Part shown: positions 1 to 7,506 of the stretch, one piece after another
How the letters are laid out: every line of letters starts with the position of its first letter
Position numbering within the stretch: position 1 is the first letter of the stretch
Source: Salegentibacter sp. Hel_I_6
GTDB taxonomy: Bacteria; Bacteroidota; Bacteroidia; Flavobacteriales; Flavobacteriaceae
DNA length: 64,000 nt
Reading direction: 5' to 3'
Assembly: GCF_000745315.1 (NCBI RefSeq)
Contig: NZ_JQNQ01000001.1
Span: 2,480,001-2,544,000, forward strand
Position numbers and translations under genes: made by a program
The notes under the pieces: model-generated
What the model saw: the letters and a program-made list of their open reading frames with translations, nothing else
The model's database searches: none
Told to the model about the DNA's origin: nothing

Positions 1-808
1 CGGAGTTGGTAAATCTACGGTAACTGCTAATCTTGCCGTGACTTTATCTAAAATGGGCTTTAAAGTAGGGATTTTAGATGCCGATATTTATGGGCCATCT
101 ATCCCTATGATGTTTGACGTAGAAACGGAGAAACCTCTTTCGGTAACTGTAGATGGTAAATCTAAAATGAAACCTATTGAGAATTACGGAGTAAAAGTAC
201 TTTCTATTGGTTTTTTTACTAAACCTAATCAGGCAGTAGTTTGGCGTGGGCCAATGGCGGCCAAAGCGCTAAATCAAATGATTTTTGATGCCGCCTGGGG
301 CGAACTGGATTTTCTTTTAATAGATCTGCCTCCGGGAACTGGTGATATTCATCTTTCAATAATGCAATCCCTACCTATAACTGGAGCGGTTGTGGTAAGT
401 ACGCCGCAAAATGTGGCTTTAGCTGATGCTAAAAAAGGAGTTGCCATGTTCCGCCAGGAAAGTATAAATGTGCCTGTTTTAGGAATAGTAGAAAATATGG
501 CATATTTTACTCCAGAAGAGCTTCCTGAAAATAAATATTATATTTTTGGAAAACAAGGTGCTAAAAACCTTGCTGAAGATATTGATGCTCCATTTTTAGG
601 TGAAATTCCCCTGGTGCAAAGTTTAAGGGAGTCTGGCGATATTGGCCATCCTGCAGCTTTGCAAACCGCTACGCCTTTAGAAGCGGCTTTTGAGGATATT
701 ACCCGAAATATGGTTCAGGAAACAGTAAATAGAAATAAAAGTCTGCCTCCAACTGAAGCGATAAAGATTACCACAATGGCCGGATGCAGTGCAGTAAAAA
801 AGAAATAA
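1..808 (+). CDS. mrp: Mrp/ApbC/NBP35-family P-loop ATPase, 5' end outside window
   Basis: Fe-S cluster carrier ATPase that helps load clusters onto target proteins in the cytoplasm. The reading frame is already open at base 2 and begins in the Walker A loop (GVGKST), so the start codon and any N-terminal DUF59/MIP18 domain lie upstream; the GTG at 38 is internal. The family blocks DADIYGPSIP, VVWRGPMAAKALNQ and LIDLPPGTGD (switch/Walker B) are all present. Odd: the segment after ENMAYF, where many Mrp/NBP35 proteins have a cluster-binding CPxC pair, reads TPEELPENKYYIFG and has no cysteine; the only visible cysteine is in the C-terminal tail (MAGCSAV). The stop codon directly abuts the next ATG, so the NifU-like gene is almost certainly co-translated. 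The family call is secure; whether this member binds a cluster in the usual way is open. Confidence 0.93.
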   Translation, partial: GVGKSTVTANLAVTLSKMGFKVGILDADIYGPSIPMMFDVETEKPLSVTVDGKSKMKPIENYGVKVLSIGFFTKPNQAVVWRGPMAAKALNQMIFDAAWGELDFLLIDLPPGTGDIHLSIMQSLPITGAVVVSTPQNVALADAKKGVAMFRQESINVPVLGIVENMAYFTPEELPENKYYIFGKQGAKNLAEDIDAPFLGEIPLVQSLRESGDIGHPAALQTATPLEAAFEDITRNMVQETVNRNKSLPPTEAIKITTMAGCSAVKKK

Positions 809-1051
809 ATGACGAGCGAAGAAGTTAAATTAAATGTAGAAAAGGCCCTTGCCGAAATTCGTCCTTTTTTGGAGAGTGACGGGGGGAATATTTCCCTGGT
901 TTCTATCGAAAACGACCGCCTGGTTAAAGTTCGTTTAGAAGGAGCCTGTGTAGATTGCACGGTAAACCAGATGACTCTTAAATCTGGAGTAGAAATGACT
1001 ATTAAAAAATATGCACCACAAATAGAGAGTGTGGTTAATATTCAAAAGTAA
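809..1051 (+). CDS. NifU C-terminal-domain (Nfu-type) Fe-S scaffold
   Basis: An 80-residue stand-alone Nfu domain. The conserved CxxC is C47-V-D-C50 inside GACVDCTVNQMTLKSGVE, which in this family holds a [4Fe-4S] cluster shared between two subunits. The N-terminal half (IRPFLESDGGNISLV) is also typical. The ATG follows the mrp stop with no gap, so the pair is translationally coupled: a carrier ATPase lacking the CPxC pair beside a scaffold that has CxxC. It probably delivers clusters to apo-proteins in the cytoplasm, perhaps including the ferredoxin encoded 1.2 kb downstream (inference). Confidence 0.93.
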   Translation: MTSEEVKLNVEKALAEIRPFLESDGGNISLVSIENDRLVKVRLEGACVDCTVNQMTLKSGVEMTIKKYAPQIESVVNIQK

Positions 1052-1083
1052 GCACCTGGCTTACGATCAAACTTGAAAGTAGC

Positions 1084-2145
1084 ATGATCAAAACCGATAT
1101 ACTTATCATTGGCGCAGGGCCAACAGGCCTTTTCGCGGTTTTTGAAGCAGGATTATTAAAGTTAAAATGCCATCTAATAGATGCGCTTCCCCAACCGGGA
1201 GGGCAGTGTTCAGAGATCTATCCTAAGAAACCTATTTATGATATTCCGGGGTTTCCCGAAGTTTTAGCAGGGGATCTCGTTACTAATTTAATGGAGCAAA
1301 TAAAACCTTTTGAACCTGGGTTTACCCTGGGCGAAAGGGCCCAAACCATAGACAAACAGGAAGACGGTAGTTTTATAGTGACTACAAATAAGGGAACAAA
1401 ACATCACGCCCCGGTGGTGGTAATTGCCGGTGGCCTCGGGAGTTTTGAACCCAGAAAACCACCTATTCCGAACATTACTGATTTTGAAGATAAAGGGGTG
1501 GCTTATATTATTCGGGAACCCGAAGATTATCGCGATAAAAAGGTAGTTATTGCCGGTGGAGGTGATTCAGCCTTAGATTGGGCTATTTATTTAGCCGATG
1601 TTGCTTCAGAAGTTTCCCTGGTACACCGAAGAAATGATTTTCGTGGCGCTTTAGATTCCGTGGAAAAAGTAGAAGAACTTTCTAAAATTGGGAAAATAAA
1701 CCTTATTACCAATGCTGAGGTAACCGATCTTCAGGGAGAAGATGAACTGGAAAGTGTAGTAATTACCCACAAAGCATCTGCTTCAGAAAAGGAAATCAAG
1801 GAAACCGATTACTTTATTCCGTTGTTTGGGCTTTCGCCTAAATTGGGTCCTATCGCAGATTGGGGGCTGGAAATAGAAAAAAACGCAATAAAAGTTGATA
1901 ATGCTTACGATTATCAAACCAATATCCCGGGTGTTTACGCTATTGGCGATGTAAATACGTATCCCGGCAAGTTAAAGCTTATTCTTTGTGGTTTTCACGA
2001 AGCAGCCATTATGTGCCAGAGTGCTTACCAACGCATTTTTCCAGATAAGAAATATGTGATGAAGTACACCACCGTTAGCGGTGTTAGCGGATTTGATGGC
2101 AGTAAAAAAGAAGCGAAAAAAGAAGTAGTAAAAAGTATAAATTAA
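1084..2145 (+). CDS. Ferredoxin--NADP(+) reductase, thioredoxin-reductase-like type
   Basis: A 353-residue flavoprotein that moves electrons between NADPH and ferredoxin. The FAD dinucleotide-binding motif IIGAGPTGLFAVFEAGLL is at residues 7-24, followed by a PGGQCSEIYPKKPIYDIPGFPE block. A second Rossmann motif for NADPH (VVIAGGGDSALDWA) starts near residue 155, and the FAD-closing motif YAIGDVNTYPGKLK lies near 290. The redox-active CxxC of true thioredoxin reductases is absent from the NADPH domain, which places it with the dimeric TrxR-like FNRs. It starts 32 bases after the nfu gene in the same direction, and a 2Fe-2S ferredoxin, its likely partner, follows after a repeat-bearing gap. 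Cytoplasmic. Confidence 0.92.
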   Translation: MIKTDILIIGAGPTGLFAVFEAGLLKLKCHLIDALPQPGGQCSEIYPKKPIYDIPGFPEVLAGDLVTNLMEQIKPFEPGFTLGERAQTIDKQEDGSFIVTTNKGTKHHAPVVVIAGGLGSFEPRKPPIPNITDFEDKGVAYIIREPEDYRDKKVVIAGGGDSALDWAIYLADVASEVSLVHRRNDFRGALDSVEKVEELSKIGKINLITNAEVTDLQGEDELESVVITHKASASEKEIKETDYFIPLFGLSPKLGPIADWGLEIEKNAIKVDNAYDYQTNIPGVYAIGDVNTYPGKLKLILCGFHEAAIMCQSAYQRIFPDKKYVMKYTTVSGVSGFDGSKKEAKKEVVKSIN

Positions 2146-2170
2146 AATAATAGATTGTCTATAAAGTAAT

Positions 2171-2252
2171 CGTCATTACGAACGGAGTGAAGTAATCTTT
2201 CAAATGAAATTATTACTATAAATTACAGATTGCTTCGTGCCTCGCAATGACG
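2171..2252. repeat. Family A imperfect palindromic repeat (REP-like)
   Basis: Outer arms CGTCATTACGA and TCGCAATGACG, with inner AGTAATCT and AGATTGCTTC segments, make an imperfect palindrome between the reductase and ferredoxin genes. The same arrangement recurs at 11331-11363, 48887-49043, 49455-49806 and 56848-56890. No open reading frame is involved. It may fold in the transcript that reads into the ferredoxin gene. Confidence 0.85.
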
Positions 2253-2283
2253 AGTTCTTATTACGATCTAGCTTAAGCAAGAT

Positions 2284-2619
2284 ATGTCTGATATTAAAAT
2301 AACAATTATAGACCGGGAAGGGGAAGCCCACGTGGTAGATGCTCCAACAGATATGAATATGAACCTTATGGAGGTAGTTCGTTCCTATGAGCTTGCTGCT
2401 GAAGGTACTATTGGGATTTGCGGCGGCATGGCAATGTGTGCCTCCTGCCAGTGCTATATTCTTAATTTCGAACATATGCTCCCAGAGCAAAGTATTGAAG
2501 AAGAAGATATGTTGGATCAGGCGTTTTTTGTGGAAGATAATAGTCGTTTAAGCTGCCAGATTCCTATTACCGAAGATTTAGATGGATTAGAAGTAAAACT
2601 CGCTCCTGAAGCACCTTAA
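2284..2619 (+). CDS. 2Fe-2S ferredoxin, adrenodoxin/ISC type
   Basis: A 111-residue ferredoxin. Cluster ligands follow the C-x5-C-x2-C ... C pattern: C46, C52, C55 and C91 (with an extra C57) in GICGGMAMCASCQC and RLSCQIP. The DMLDQAFFVEDNSRLSCQI stretch is characteristic of the vertebrate-type/ISC ferredoxins rather than plant-type ones. It sits 138 bases downstream of the TrxR-like ferredoxin reductase, which suggests a reductase/ferredoxin pair, possibly supplying electrons to Fe-S assembly given the upstream mrp-nfu genes (inference from context). It ends before a strong terminator hairpin. Confidence 0.93.
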   Translation: MSDIKITIIDREGEAHVVDAPTDMNMNLMEVVRSYELAAEGTIGICGGMAMCASCQCYILNFEHMLPEQSIEEEDMLDQAFFVEDNSRLSCQIPITEDLDGLEVKLAPEAP

Positions 2620-2630
2620 ACTTGCTTTTA

Positions 2631-2689
2631 TTCGTCAAGCTGAACTGGTTTCAGCTTCTAGTATGAGGCTAAATTCAGGATGACGATGG
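2631..2689. repeat. Family B dispersed repeat
   Basis: A TTCGTCAAGCTGAAC / TTTCAGCTTCTA stretch ending in TTCAGGATGACG. Close relatives occur at 36016-36050 (nearly identical for about 30 bases) and, more diverged, at 31231-31304 with paired CTGAA...TTTCAGGAT blocks. The ends CGTC and GACG make it weakly palindromic. It sits just before the terminator of the ferredoxin gene. Confidence 0.65.
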
Positions 2690-2700
2690 TATGATATAAA

Positions 2701-2737
2701 AACCTCACAGATGTTATGATCTGTGAGGTTTATTTTT
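2701..2737. terminator. Bidirectional intrinsic terminator
   Basis: A perfect 12-bp stem (2701-2712 with 2719-2730) and a 6-base loop, followed by TATTTTTT on the plus strand; the minus strand reads a T-run on the other side. It separates the convergent ferredoxin and DUF3050 genes and can serve both. Confidence 0.9.
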
Positions 2738-2751
2738 TGTCTAAAAATTCT

Positions 2752-3561
2752 TTAAATTGTCTGCAAGTTTTTAGAACTTATATTTTCTGAAATTTCTTCT
2801 TCAATACCTCGCCACAGTTCCAACCTGGCATCTAACGCTTCTTCGGCAATTTGCTGCGCTTCCTGCCATTTTTCATCATCATTCCCACAGAGTTCTGCTA
2901 CCATTTTAAAAGCCATTGGCCCGTGTTCGTCGGCATCTAATTCTATGTGACGATCAAAATAATACTTGAAAAGGCTTAGATCTTCTTTTGGGAAGTTTTG
3001 CTGCACCTTTTCTATAATAGAAGTAAACATCCCGGGAATAAGGCCTTCACGACCAAATGTAAAGGCTGAAGCGATCTTATGGGATCTTCCTTCGGTAATT
3101 ACTTCGAAAGTATTCTTTAGAAAAATTTTTATGTTATGCGGAAGTTTTGTGGCTGCAATCAATAAAAAAATATCGGTGCCATGAGTTACCTGCAGCAAAA
3201 AGTTTTTTATCCTGCCGGTATCTGCACCGCTTTTTTCCATAGCATCCAGGTACATCTCAAAATGGCTTTGATGTTTTCCGAAAGAATTCACATCTGTTTC
3301 TTCAGCAAGGACAATTTCGTTGATAAGATATCGGGTTTCAGGATTACCAACAGGAACCCACGGATTCGTAGTTTTGGTAAGTTTTTCCTGTAAAGCGGTA
3401 AGCAAGGACATAAAATCCCAAACAGCAAAAACATGGTGCTCCATAAAGATTTGCAAATGTTCTGGAGTGGTTATTTTTTGATATAAGGAATGTTCTAAAA
3501 GTTGGTTTATTTTAGGTTGTAATGCTTTATTTACCTCGTTTATCCTATTTTCGTATCCCAT
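2752..3561 (-). CDS. DUF3050 family protein (heme-oxygenase-like fold)
   Basis: A 269-residue cytoplasmic, helix-rich protein recognised as DUF3050 by its opening (RINEVNKALQPKINQLLEHSLY), the HHVFAVWDFMSLL block and the C-terminal RHIELDADEHGPMAF block. Several conserved His/Glu residues (FMEHHVFAVWD, EETDVNSFGKHQSHFEMY, DRHIELDADEHG) resemble the metal- or heme-ligand pattern of heme-oxygenase/TenA-like helical bundles, but no activity is established as far as I know. No signal peptide. Single-gene unit, convergent with the ferredoxin gene across a shared terminator. Confidence 0.8.
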   Translation of the reverse strand: MGYENRINEVNKALQPKINQLLEHSLYQKITTPEHLQIFMEHHVFAVWDFMSLLTALQEKLTKTTNPWVPVGNPETRYLINEIVLAEETDVNSFGKHQSHFEMYLDAMEKSGADTGRIKNFLLQVTHGTDIFLLIAATKLPHNIKIFLKNTFEVITEGRSHKIASAFTFGREGLIPGMFTSIIEKVQQNFPKEDLSLFKYYFDRHIELDADEHGPMAFKMVAELCGNDDEKWQEAQQIAEEALDARLELWRGIEEEISENISSKNLQTI

Positions 3562-3660
3562 CTTGCAAAAATAAGATTCTCAACAGGATTTATAAAATTT
3601 AAACATTCATTTAAAATTGAATTAACGTACAATTTCAGGTTTTTAAAGTATATTCAAAAT

Positions 3661-3840
3661 ATGGCGAAACAGTTTTTAAATTCATATAATGTCATTGTTT
3701 TTTATTCAAATAAATCAAAAGATTATTTGCAAATAGACGGGGTTGTGGCTAAAAATCCCAAACCGCTTAAAAAAGAATGCTGCGAAAAATATAAAAAGGG
3801 CAAACGCTGTAAACGCTGCCCTTGTTTTGATCTACTTTAA
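3661..3840 (+). CDS. Small Cys-rich basic protein (59 aa), uncharacterised
   Basis: An open frame of 59 codons with ATG at 3661 and TAA at 3838. The N-terminal half looks like a folded beta segment (NSYNVIVFYSNKSKDYLQI). The C-terminal third is strongly basic with five cysteines: CCEKYKKGKRCKRCPCFDLL. The spacing CC-x7-C-x2-C-x-C suggests a metal- or nucleic-acid-binding knuckle. Codon use looks like that of the neighbouring genes and the frame fills the gap between DUF3050 and the lipoprotein gene. I believe proteins with this tail occur in other Flavobacteriia but cannot verify it here; no function is assigned. Confidence 0.7.
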   Translation: MAKQFLNSYNVIVFYSNKSKDYLQIDGVVAKNPKPLKKECCEKYKKGKRCKRCPCFDLL

Positions 3841-3910
3841 AAACATAATTTTTGTTAAAAAATGTTAATAAATGTTTTATTTTAGCTGACAATCAAAAAT
3901 CATCAGTCAA

Positions 3911-5347
3911 ATGAAACGTTTATCTCTTGCCTTAGTTTTAGCCTGTTTTAGCCTATTAAGTTGTTCAACAGAAGAAGAACCAGAAGTGAATCCAACACCA
4001 TCTGAACCTGCTCTTTTAACAGGTGTTTTTTTAGATTCTCCTGTAGAGGGGCTAATTTATAAAACTAATACCCAAGAAGGAGTAACCAATTCCGCTGGAG
4101 AGTTTCAGTTTGAAGAAGGTGAGACAGTCAGTTTTTTTGTAGGATCAGTCAAAATCGGAGAAGCTAAAGGTGAAAATACAATTACGCCCATTGATATTGC
4201 TGTTACTCCAAACGCTAATATTAACACTTCTGAAGTGAAAAATATTGCTGCTTTCTTACAGACTTTTGATGCCGATAAAGAAGCTGAAAATGGTATTCAA
4301 ATTTCAGATGAAGCGGTAGAAGCTATGTCGCTAACTGAAATTGATTTTAGAAATCCTATTATCCAATTATTGGGTGAATTAGTGATGGAAATTAATATGA
4401 ATACTCTAGCAGATCTGGAGGTTGTTTTGCCTGGAGAAGCTACGAACCATCTTGCTCAAAATCTCGAATTAGATTACGAAATGTCTGGATTAGAAGGGGG
4501 TGCTTTCTTTCATATTGTAGAATCATGGGAAACCAGAACCCGGAATGTGCATTGGATTCATGAATTTGATTCCGAAGGGAAAATTTCAAAGTCTAAGGCG
4601 TTTGAGAAATATCCCTGGAGGCCACTCCTTTCTTACAGCTATAGTGATCACAATGCTAATGGATTTCCAGAATTTTTTACCGGAGACCATCTCCGTGCAG
4701 ATGGTTCAAGCGGATTTACCTTGAATTATTATTTTTCCTATGAAGAAAATTCTAAAATCGAGTCTTTTTCATATAGTCCCTCATCGATGATTGATTCAGA
4801 TCTATATGTTTGGAAAATAGATGCAATTGATGAAGAAAGAAGAGTAACCGAGGTCTCGATTTTTGAGCAGGGTACTTCTACTGCAAGCACTCTTTATGAG
4901 TTTGATGATCTTAATAATTCTAATAAGATTCTAATATATGTTAATGGGATGAGCGAACCAAAAACGATAGAAGAACTTGTTTTTAACGAATTCGGCTCTT
5001 TAGCAATCAAGAAAATGTATGATGGGAGTAGGCTAACTCAATTAACTAATAGATATTATCGGGAAGATTATACTCCCGAGAAAGAAGTAAGAATAGATTA
5101 CAGAGATTCATTGCCAGATATCAAGACAATTGAATTTAAAGATGAAAACGGGCAGATTAATAGAATAGAAAAATATGCGGCTGACGTTTTGGTTGAACTT
5201 TTTGAAAGGTTAGAAGACGGTTCTTCTACAAATACAGTTTACAATATAGAAGACGGATTTTATTATATTGAATATAGAGATACCAATAACCAAAAGTATA
5301 AGACAGAATATTATGATGCTGATGGGAACCTCCTTTCCACTGAATAA
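3911..5347 (+). CDS. Hypothetical surface/periplasmic lipoprotein
   Basis: A 478-residue lipoprotein: a signal peptide with lipobox LLSC (acylated Cys18), then an acidic, Pro-rich spacer (STEEEPEVNPTPSEP) typical of Bacteroidota surface-exposed lipoproteins. Residues about 36-100 (TGVFLDSPVEGLIYKT ... NSAGEFQFEEGETVSFFVG) look like a carboxypeptidase-regulatory/SdrD-type beta domain. The long C-terminal half is rich in Tyr, Asp and Glu with short repeated strands (YEFDDLNN, IEYRDTNNQ, TEYYDADGN), as in YD/MORN-like repeats. No enzymatic motif is recognised. It stands alone between the small Cys-rich gene and a strong terminator. Confidence 0.75.
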   Translation: MKRLSLALVLACFSLLSCSTEEEPEVNPTPSEPALLTGVFLDSPVEGLIYKTNTQEGVTNSAGEFQFEEGETVSFFVGSVKIGEAKGENTITPIDIAVTPNANINTSEVKNIAAFLQTFDADKEAENGIQISDEAVEAMSLTEIDFRNPIIQLLGELVMEINMNTLADLEVVLPGEATNHLAQNLELDYEMSGLEGGAFFHIVESWETRTRNVHWIHEFDSEGKISKSKAFEKYPWRPLLSYSYSDHNANGFPEFFTGDHLRADGSSGFTLNYYFSYEENSKIESFSYSPSSMIDSDLYVWKIDAIDEERRVTEVSIFEQGTSTASTLYEFDDLNNSNKILIYVNGMSEPKTIEELVFNEFGSLAIKKMYDGSRLTQLTNRYYREDYTPEKEVRIDYRDSLPDIKTIEFKDENGQINRIEKYAADVLVELFERLEDGSSTNTVYNIEDGFYYIEYRDTNNQKYKTEYYDADGNLLSTE

Positions 5348-5360
5348 TAAAAGAATTTAT

Positions 5361-5399
5361 AAAAAAAAGGCCCGGTTACTAAATATCCCGGGCCTTTTT
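5361..5399. terminator. Intrinsic terminator
   Basis: A GGCCCGG stem (5369-5375) pairs with CCGGGCC (5388-5394) and is flanked by an A-run and a T-run, so it can work in both directions between the convergent lipoprotein and acyl-CoA dehydrogenase genes. Confidence 0.9.
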
Positions 5400-5410
5400 A
5401 CTTTTTACTT

Positions 5411-6589
5411 TTACTGAAAAGCCGGTATCCCGGTAATATCCATGCCTGTAATTAATAAATGAATATCGTGAGTACCTTCATAAGTAATTACACTTTCCAG
5501 GTTCATCATATGTCGCATAATGCTATATTCACCGGTAATTCCCATTCCGCCTAAGATTTGGCGCGCTTCCCTGGCGATGTTTAAAGCCATTTCAACATTA
5601 TTTCTTTTAGCCATAGAGATTTGAGCCGATGTTGCTTTTCCTTCATTTTTAAGAACGCCCAGTCTCCACGCTATAAGCTGCGCTTTGGTGATCTCGGTAA
5701 TCATTTCTGCTAATTTTTTCTGCTGAAGTTGCGTGCCTGCAATTGGTTTATCAAACTGAACACGTTCTTTTGCATATCTTAGAGCGGTATCGTAGCAATC
5801 CATTGCAGCACCAATCGCACCCCATGAAATTCCGTAGCGGGCAGAATCAAGACAACCCAATGGAGCGCCAAGCCCGCTTTTATTCGGCATTAGATTTTCT
5901 TTGGGCACTTTTACATTGTCAAAAATAAGTTCGCCGGTTGCGCTGGCTCGAAGTGACCATTTATTATGAGTTTCAGGAGTAGAAAAGCCTTCCATTCCTC
6001 TTTCTAGGATAAGACCATGAATACGGCCGTTTTCATCTTTTGCCCAAACTATAGCAATATCTGCAAAAGGTGCATTAGAGATCCACATTTTAGCCCCATT
6101 TAATAAATAATGATCGCCTTTGTCTTTAAAGTTGGTGGTCATCCCACCGGGATTAGAGCCGTGATCTGGTTCGGTAAGCCCAAAACAGCCCATAAATTCT
6201 CCCGAGGCTAATTTTGGAAGGTATTTTTTGCGTTGTTCTTCTGTCCCGTAAGTGTAGATAGGATACATCACCAGTGAACTTTGCACAGAGGCGGTAGAAC
6301 GAACGCCACTATCACCACGTTCAATTTCCTGCATAATAAGTCCGTATGAGATTTGATCCAGGCCTGCACCACCATATTCTTCCGGAATATAAGGGCCAAA
6401 AGCTCCAATTTCAGCTAAACCGCTTATGATAGATTTAGGGAATTCTGCTTTTTGTGCAGCATCTTCAATTATGGGAGAAACTTCGCGTTTTACCCATTCC
6501 CGGGCAGCATCGCGAACTATCTTGTGTTCATCGGTTAGTAGCTCATCAATATTATAATAATCTGGAGCCTGGAAGTTATCTGTTCTCAT
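5411..6589 (-). CDS. Acyl-CoA dehydrogenase, glutaryl-CoA dehydrogenase type
   Basis: A 392-residue FAD enzyme. The family blocks are present: GCFGLTEPDHGSNPGGM (FAD/substrate region), KMWISNAPFADI, RYGISWGAIGAAMDCYD, RQILGGMGITGEY, and the catalytic-base motif YEGTHDIH near residue 371. The combination of an Arg/Ser-rich substrate region (DSGVRSTASVQSSLVMYPI) with the YEGTHDIH glutamate is that of glutaryl-CoA dehydrogenase, which oxidatively decarboxylates glutaryl-CoA in lysine/tryptophan breakdown; a general acyl-CoA dehydrogenase is the alternative. It stands alone with no other lysine-catabolic gene in the window. Confidence 0.88.
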   Translation of the reverse strand: MRTDNFQAPDYYNIDELLTDEHKIVRDAAREWVKREVSPIIEDAAQKAEFPKSIISGLAEIGAFGPYIPEEYGGAGLDQISYGLIMQEIERGDSGVRSTASVQSSLVMYPIYTYGTEEQRKKYLPKLASGEFMGCFGLTEPDHGSNPGGMTTNFKDKGDHYLLNGAKMWISNAPFADIAIVWAKDENGRIHGLILERGMEGFSTPETHNKWSLRASATGELIFDNVKVPKENLMPNKSGLGAPLGCLDSARYGISWGAIGAAMDCYDTALRYAKERVQFDKPIAGTQLQQKKLAEMITEITKAQLIAWRLGVLKNEGKATSAQISMAKRNNVEMALNIAREARQILGGMGITGEYSIMRHMMNLESVITYEGTHDIHLLITGMDITGIPAFQ

Positions 6590-6645
6590 TCGTGTGGTGT
6601 TTTACACAAATGTAACTAAGCTTTTTAAAGCAAACAATTTTAAGA

Positions 6646-7389
6646 TTATAATTTAAGATAGAAGTCTTTTACAAGCTTTTTATAAGCATCTGTATAATTA
6701 TGCCGTGAAATTTCAATAATAAGTTCACTTTCTTCTATGGAAGTTTTATTGAAGGTGAAATTCAATAGACTTCTTTTTATTTCTGAAGATCTTGTGCCTC
6801 TAACCCTTGTAATTTGCTTCGGAAAAAGACCAAATTTGCTGGCCAGCGCTATAAAACCTGTTTCCTCTTTATGCGGAATAATCGTGTTAAACTCCCCTTG
6901 TGGATGAAGTAATTTTGAAACACCTCCAATTAATTCAGAAAAAGGGAGAGCATCATAAAACCTTGCATTTTGTCTAGCACTGGAAATTGAATTCTCGCTC
7001 ATTGGGGGAGTTAGAGGGGGCTCATAAAATGGAGGATTGGAAATAATAAGCTCATATTTATCTTCTTCATCCTGCATTTCTTCCACAAATTCATCAAAAG
7101 CGGCGTGATAGCAAAATAGTCTGTCTCCCCAATTGCTTTGTTCAAAATTTTCTACAGCCTGTTCATATGCATCTTCGTCGATTTCCAAAGCATCAATAAG
7201 AAGGGCAGGAGAGCGTTGTGCGAGCATTAATGCAATTAAACCTGTTCCTGTGCCAATATCAAGAATGCTATCTGGTTGTTGCTCCAGGGAAGCCCAGGCG
7301 CCGAGTAGAACGCCGTCGGTGCCAATTTTCATAGCGCATCGATCCTGCTCTATACTGAATTCTTTAAACTGAAATGCTTTTTCTGACAT
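6646..7389 (-). CDS. tRNA1(Val) adenine-N6 methyltransferase (TrmN6/YfiC family)
   Basis: A 247-residue class I SAM methyltransferase. The opening FSIEQDRCAMKIGTDGVLLGAW is diagnostic for TrmN6. SAM motif I is LDIGTGTGLIAL (residues 43-54), and NPPF at 118-121 is the catalytic motif of N6-adenine methyltransferases, here in ISNPPFYEPPLTPP. The expected reaction is m6A at position 37 of tRNA1(Val). It lies downstream of the tsf operon terminator and probably has its own promoter in the short gap. RlmF-like or HemK-like enzymes share NPPF, but the N-terminal block argues for TrmN6. Confidence 0.88.
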   Translation of the reverse strand: MSEKAFQFKEFSIEQDRCAMKIGTDGVLLGAWASLEQQPDSILDIGTGTGLIALMLAQRSPALLIDALEIDEDAYEQAVENFEQSNWGDRLFCYHAAFDEFVEEMQDEEDKYELIISNPPFYEPPLTPPMSENSISSARQNARFYDALPFSELIGGVSKLLHPQGEFNTIIPHKEETGFIALASKFGLFPKQITRVRGTRSSEIKRSLLNFTFNKTSIEESELIIEISRHNYTDAYKKLVKDFYLKL

Positions 7390-7400
7390 GGGACAAAATT

Positions 7401-7433
7401 AAAAAACCGCTTCAGATTAATGAAGCGGTTTTG
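7401..7433 (-). terminator. Terminator of the rplM-rpsI-rpsB-tsf operon
   Basis: Read on the minus strand, AAAACCGCTTCA pairs with TGAAGCGGTTTT around a 6-base loop and runs into a T-tract. It lies about 75 bases after the tsf stop codon. Confidence 0.88.
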
Positions 7434-7446
7434 AGTTTATTTGAGA

Positions 7447-7488
7447 TTTCCGTCTTTACTGAAATAAATTCAGCACAGGCTACGGAAA
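7447..7488. repeat. Two-stem palindromic intergenic element
   Basis: Outer arms TTTCCGT (7447-7453) and ACGGAAA (7482-7488) enclose inner arms CTGAA (7459-7463) and TTCAG (7469-7473). It lies between the tsf stop and the operon terminator. The inner CTGAA/TTCAG core resembles that of the family B repeats, but the flanks differ, so common origin is uncertain. Confidence 0.5.
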
Positions 7489-7506
7489 TGACATGAAAAA
7501 TTTTAA

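Noticed and set aside
1084..2145. Thioredoxin reductase instead of ferredoxin-NADP reductase
   Set aside because: The CxxC redox pair in the NADPH domain is missing and a ferredoxin gene lies next door.
2200..2490. 96-codon minus-strand open frame
   Set aside because: It spans the family A palindrome and the antisense of the ferredoxin gene; no family motif and no independent promoter.
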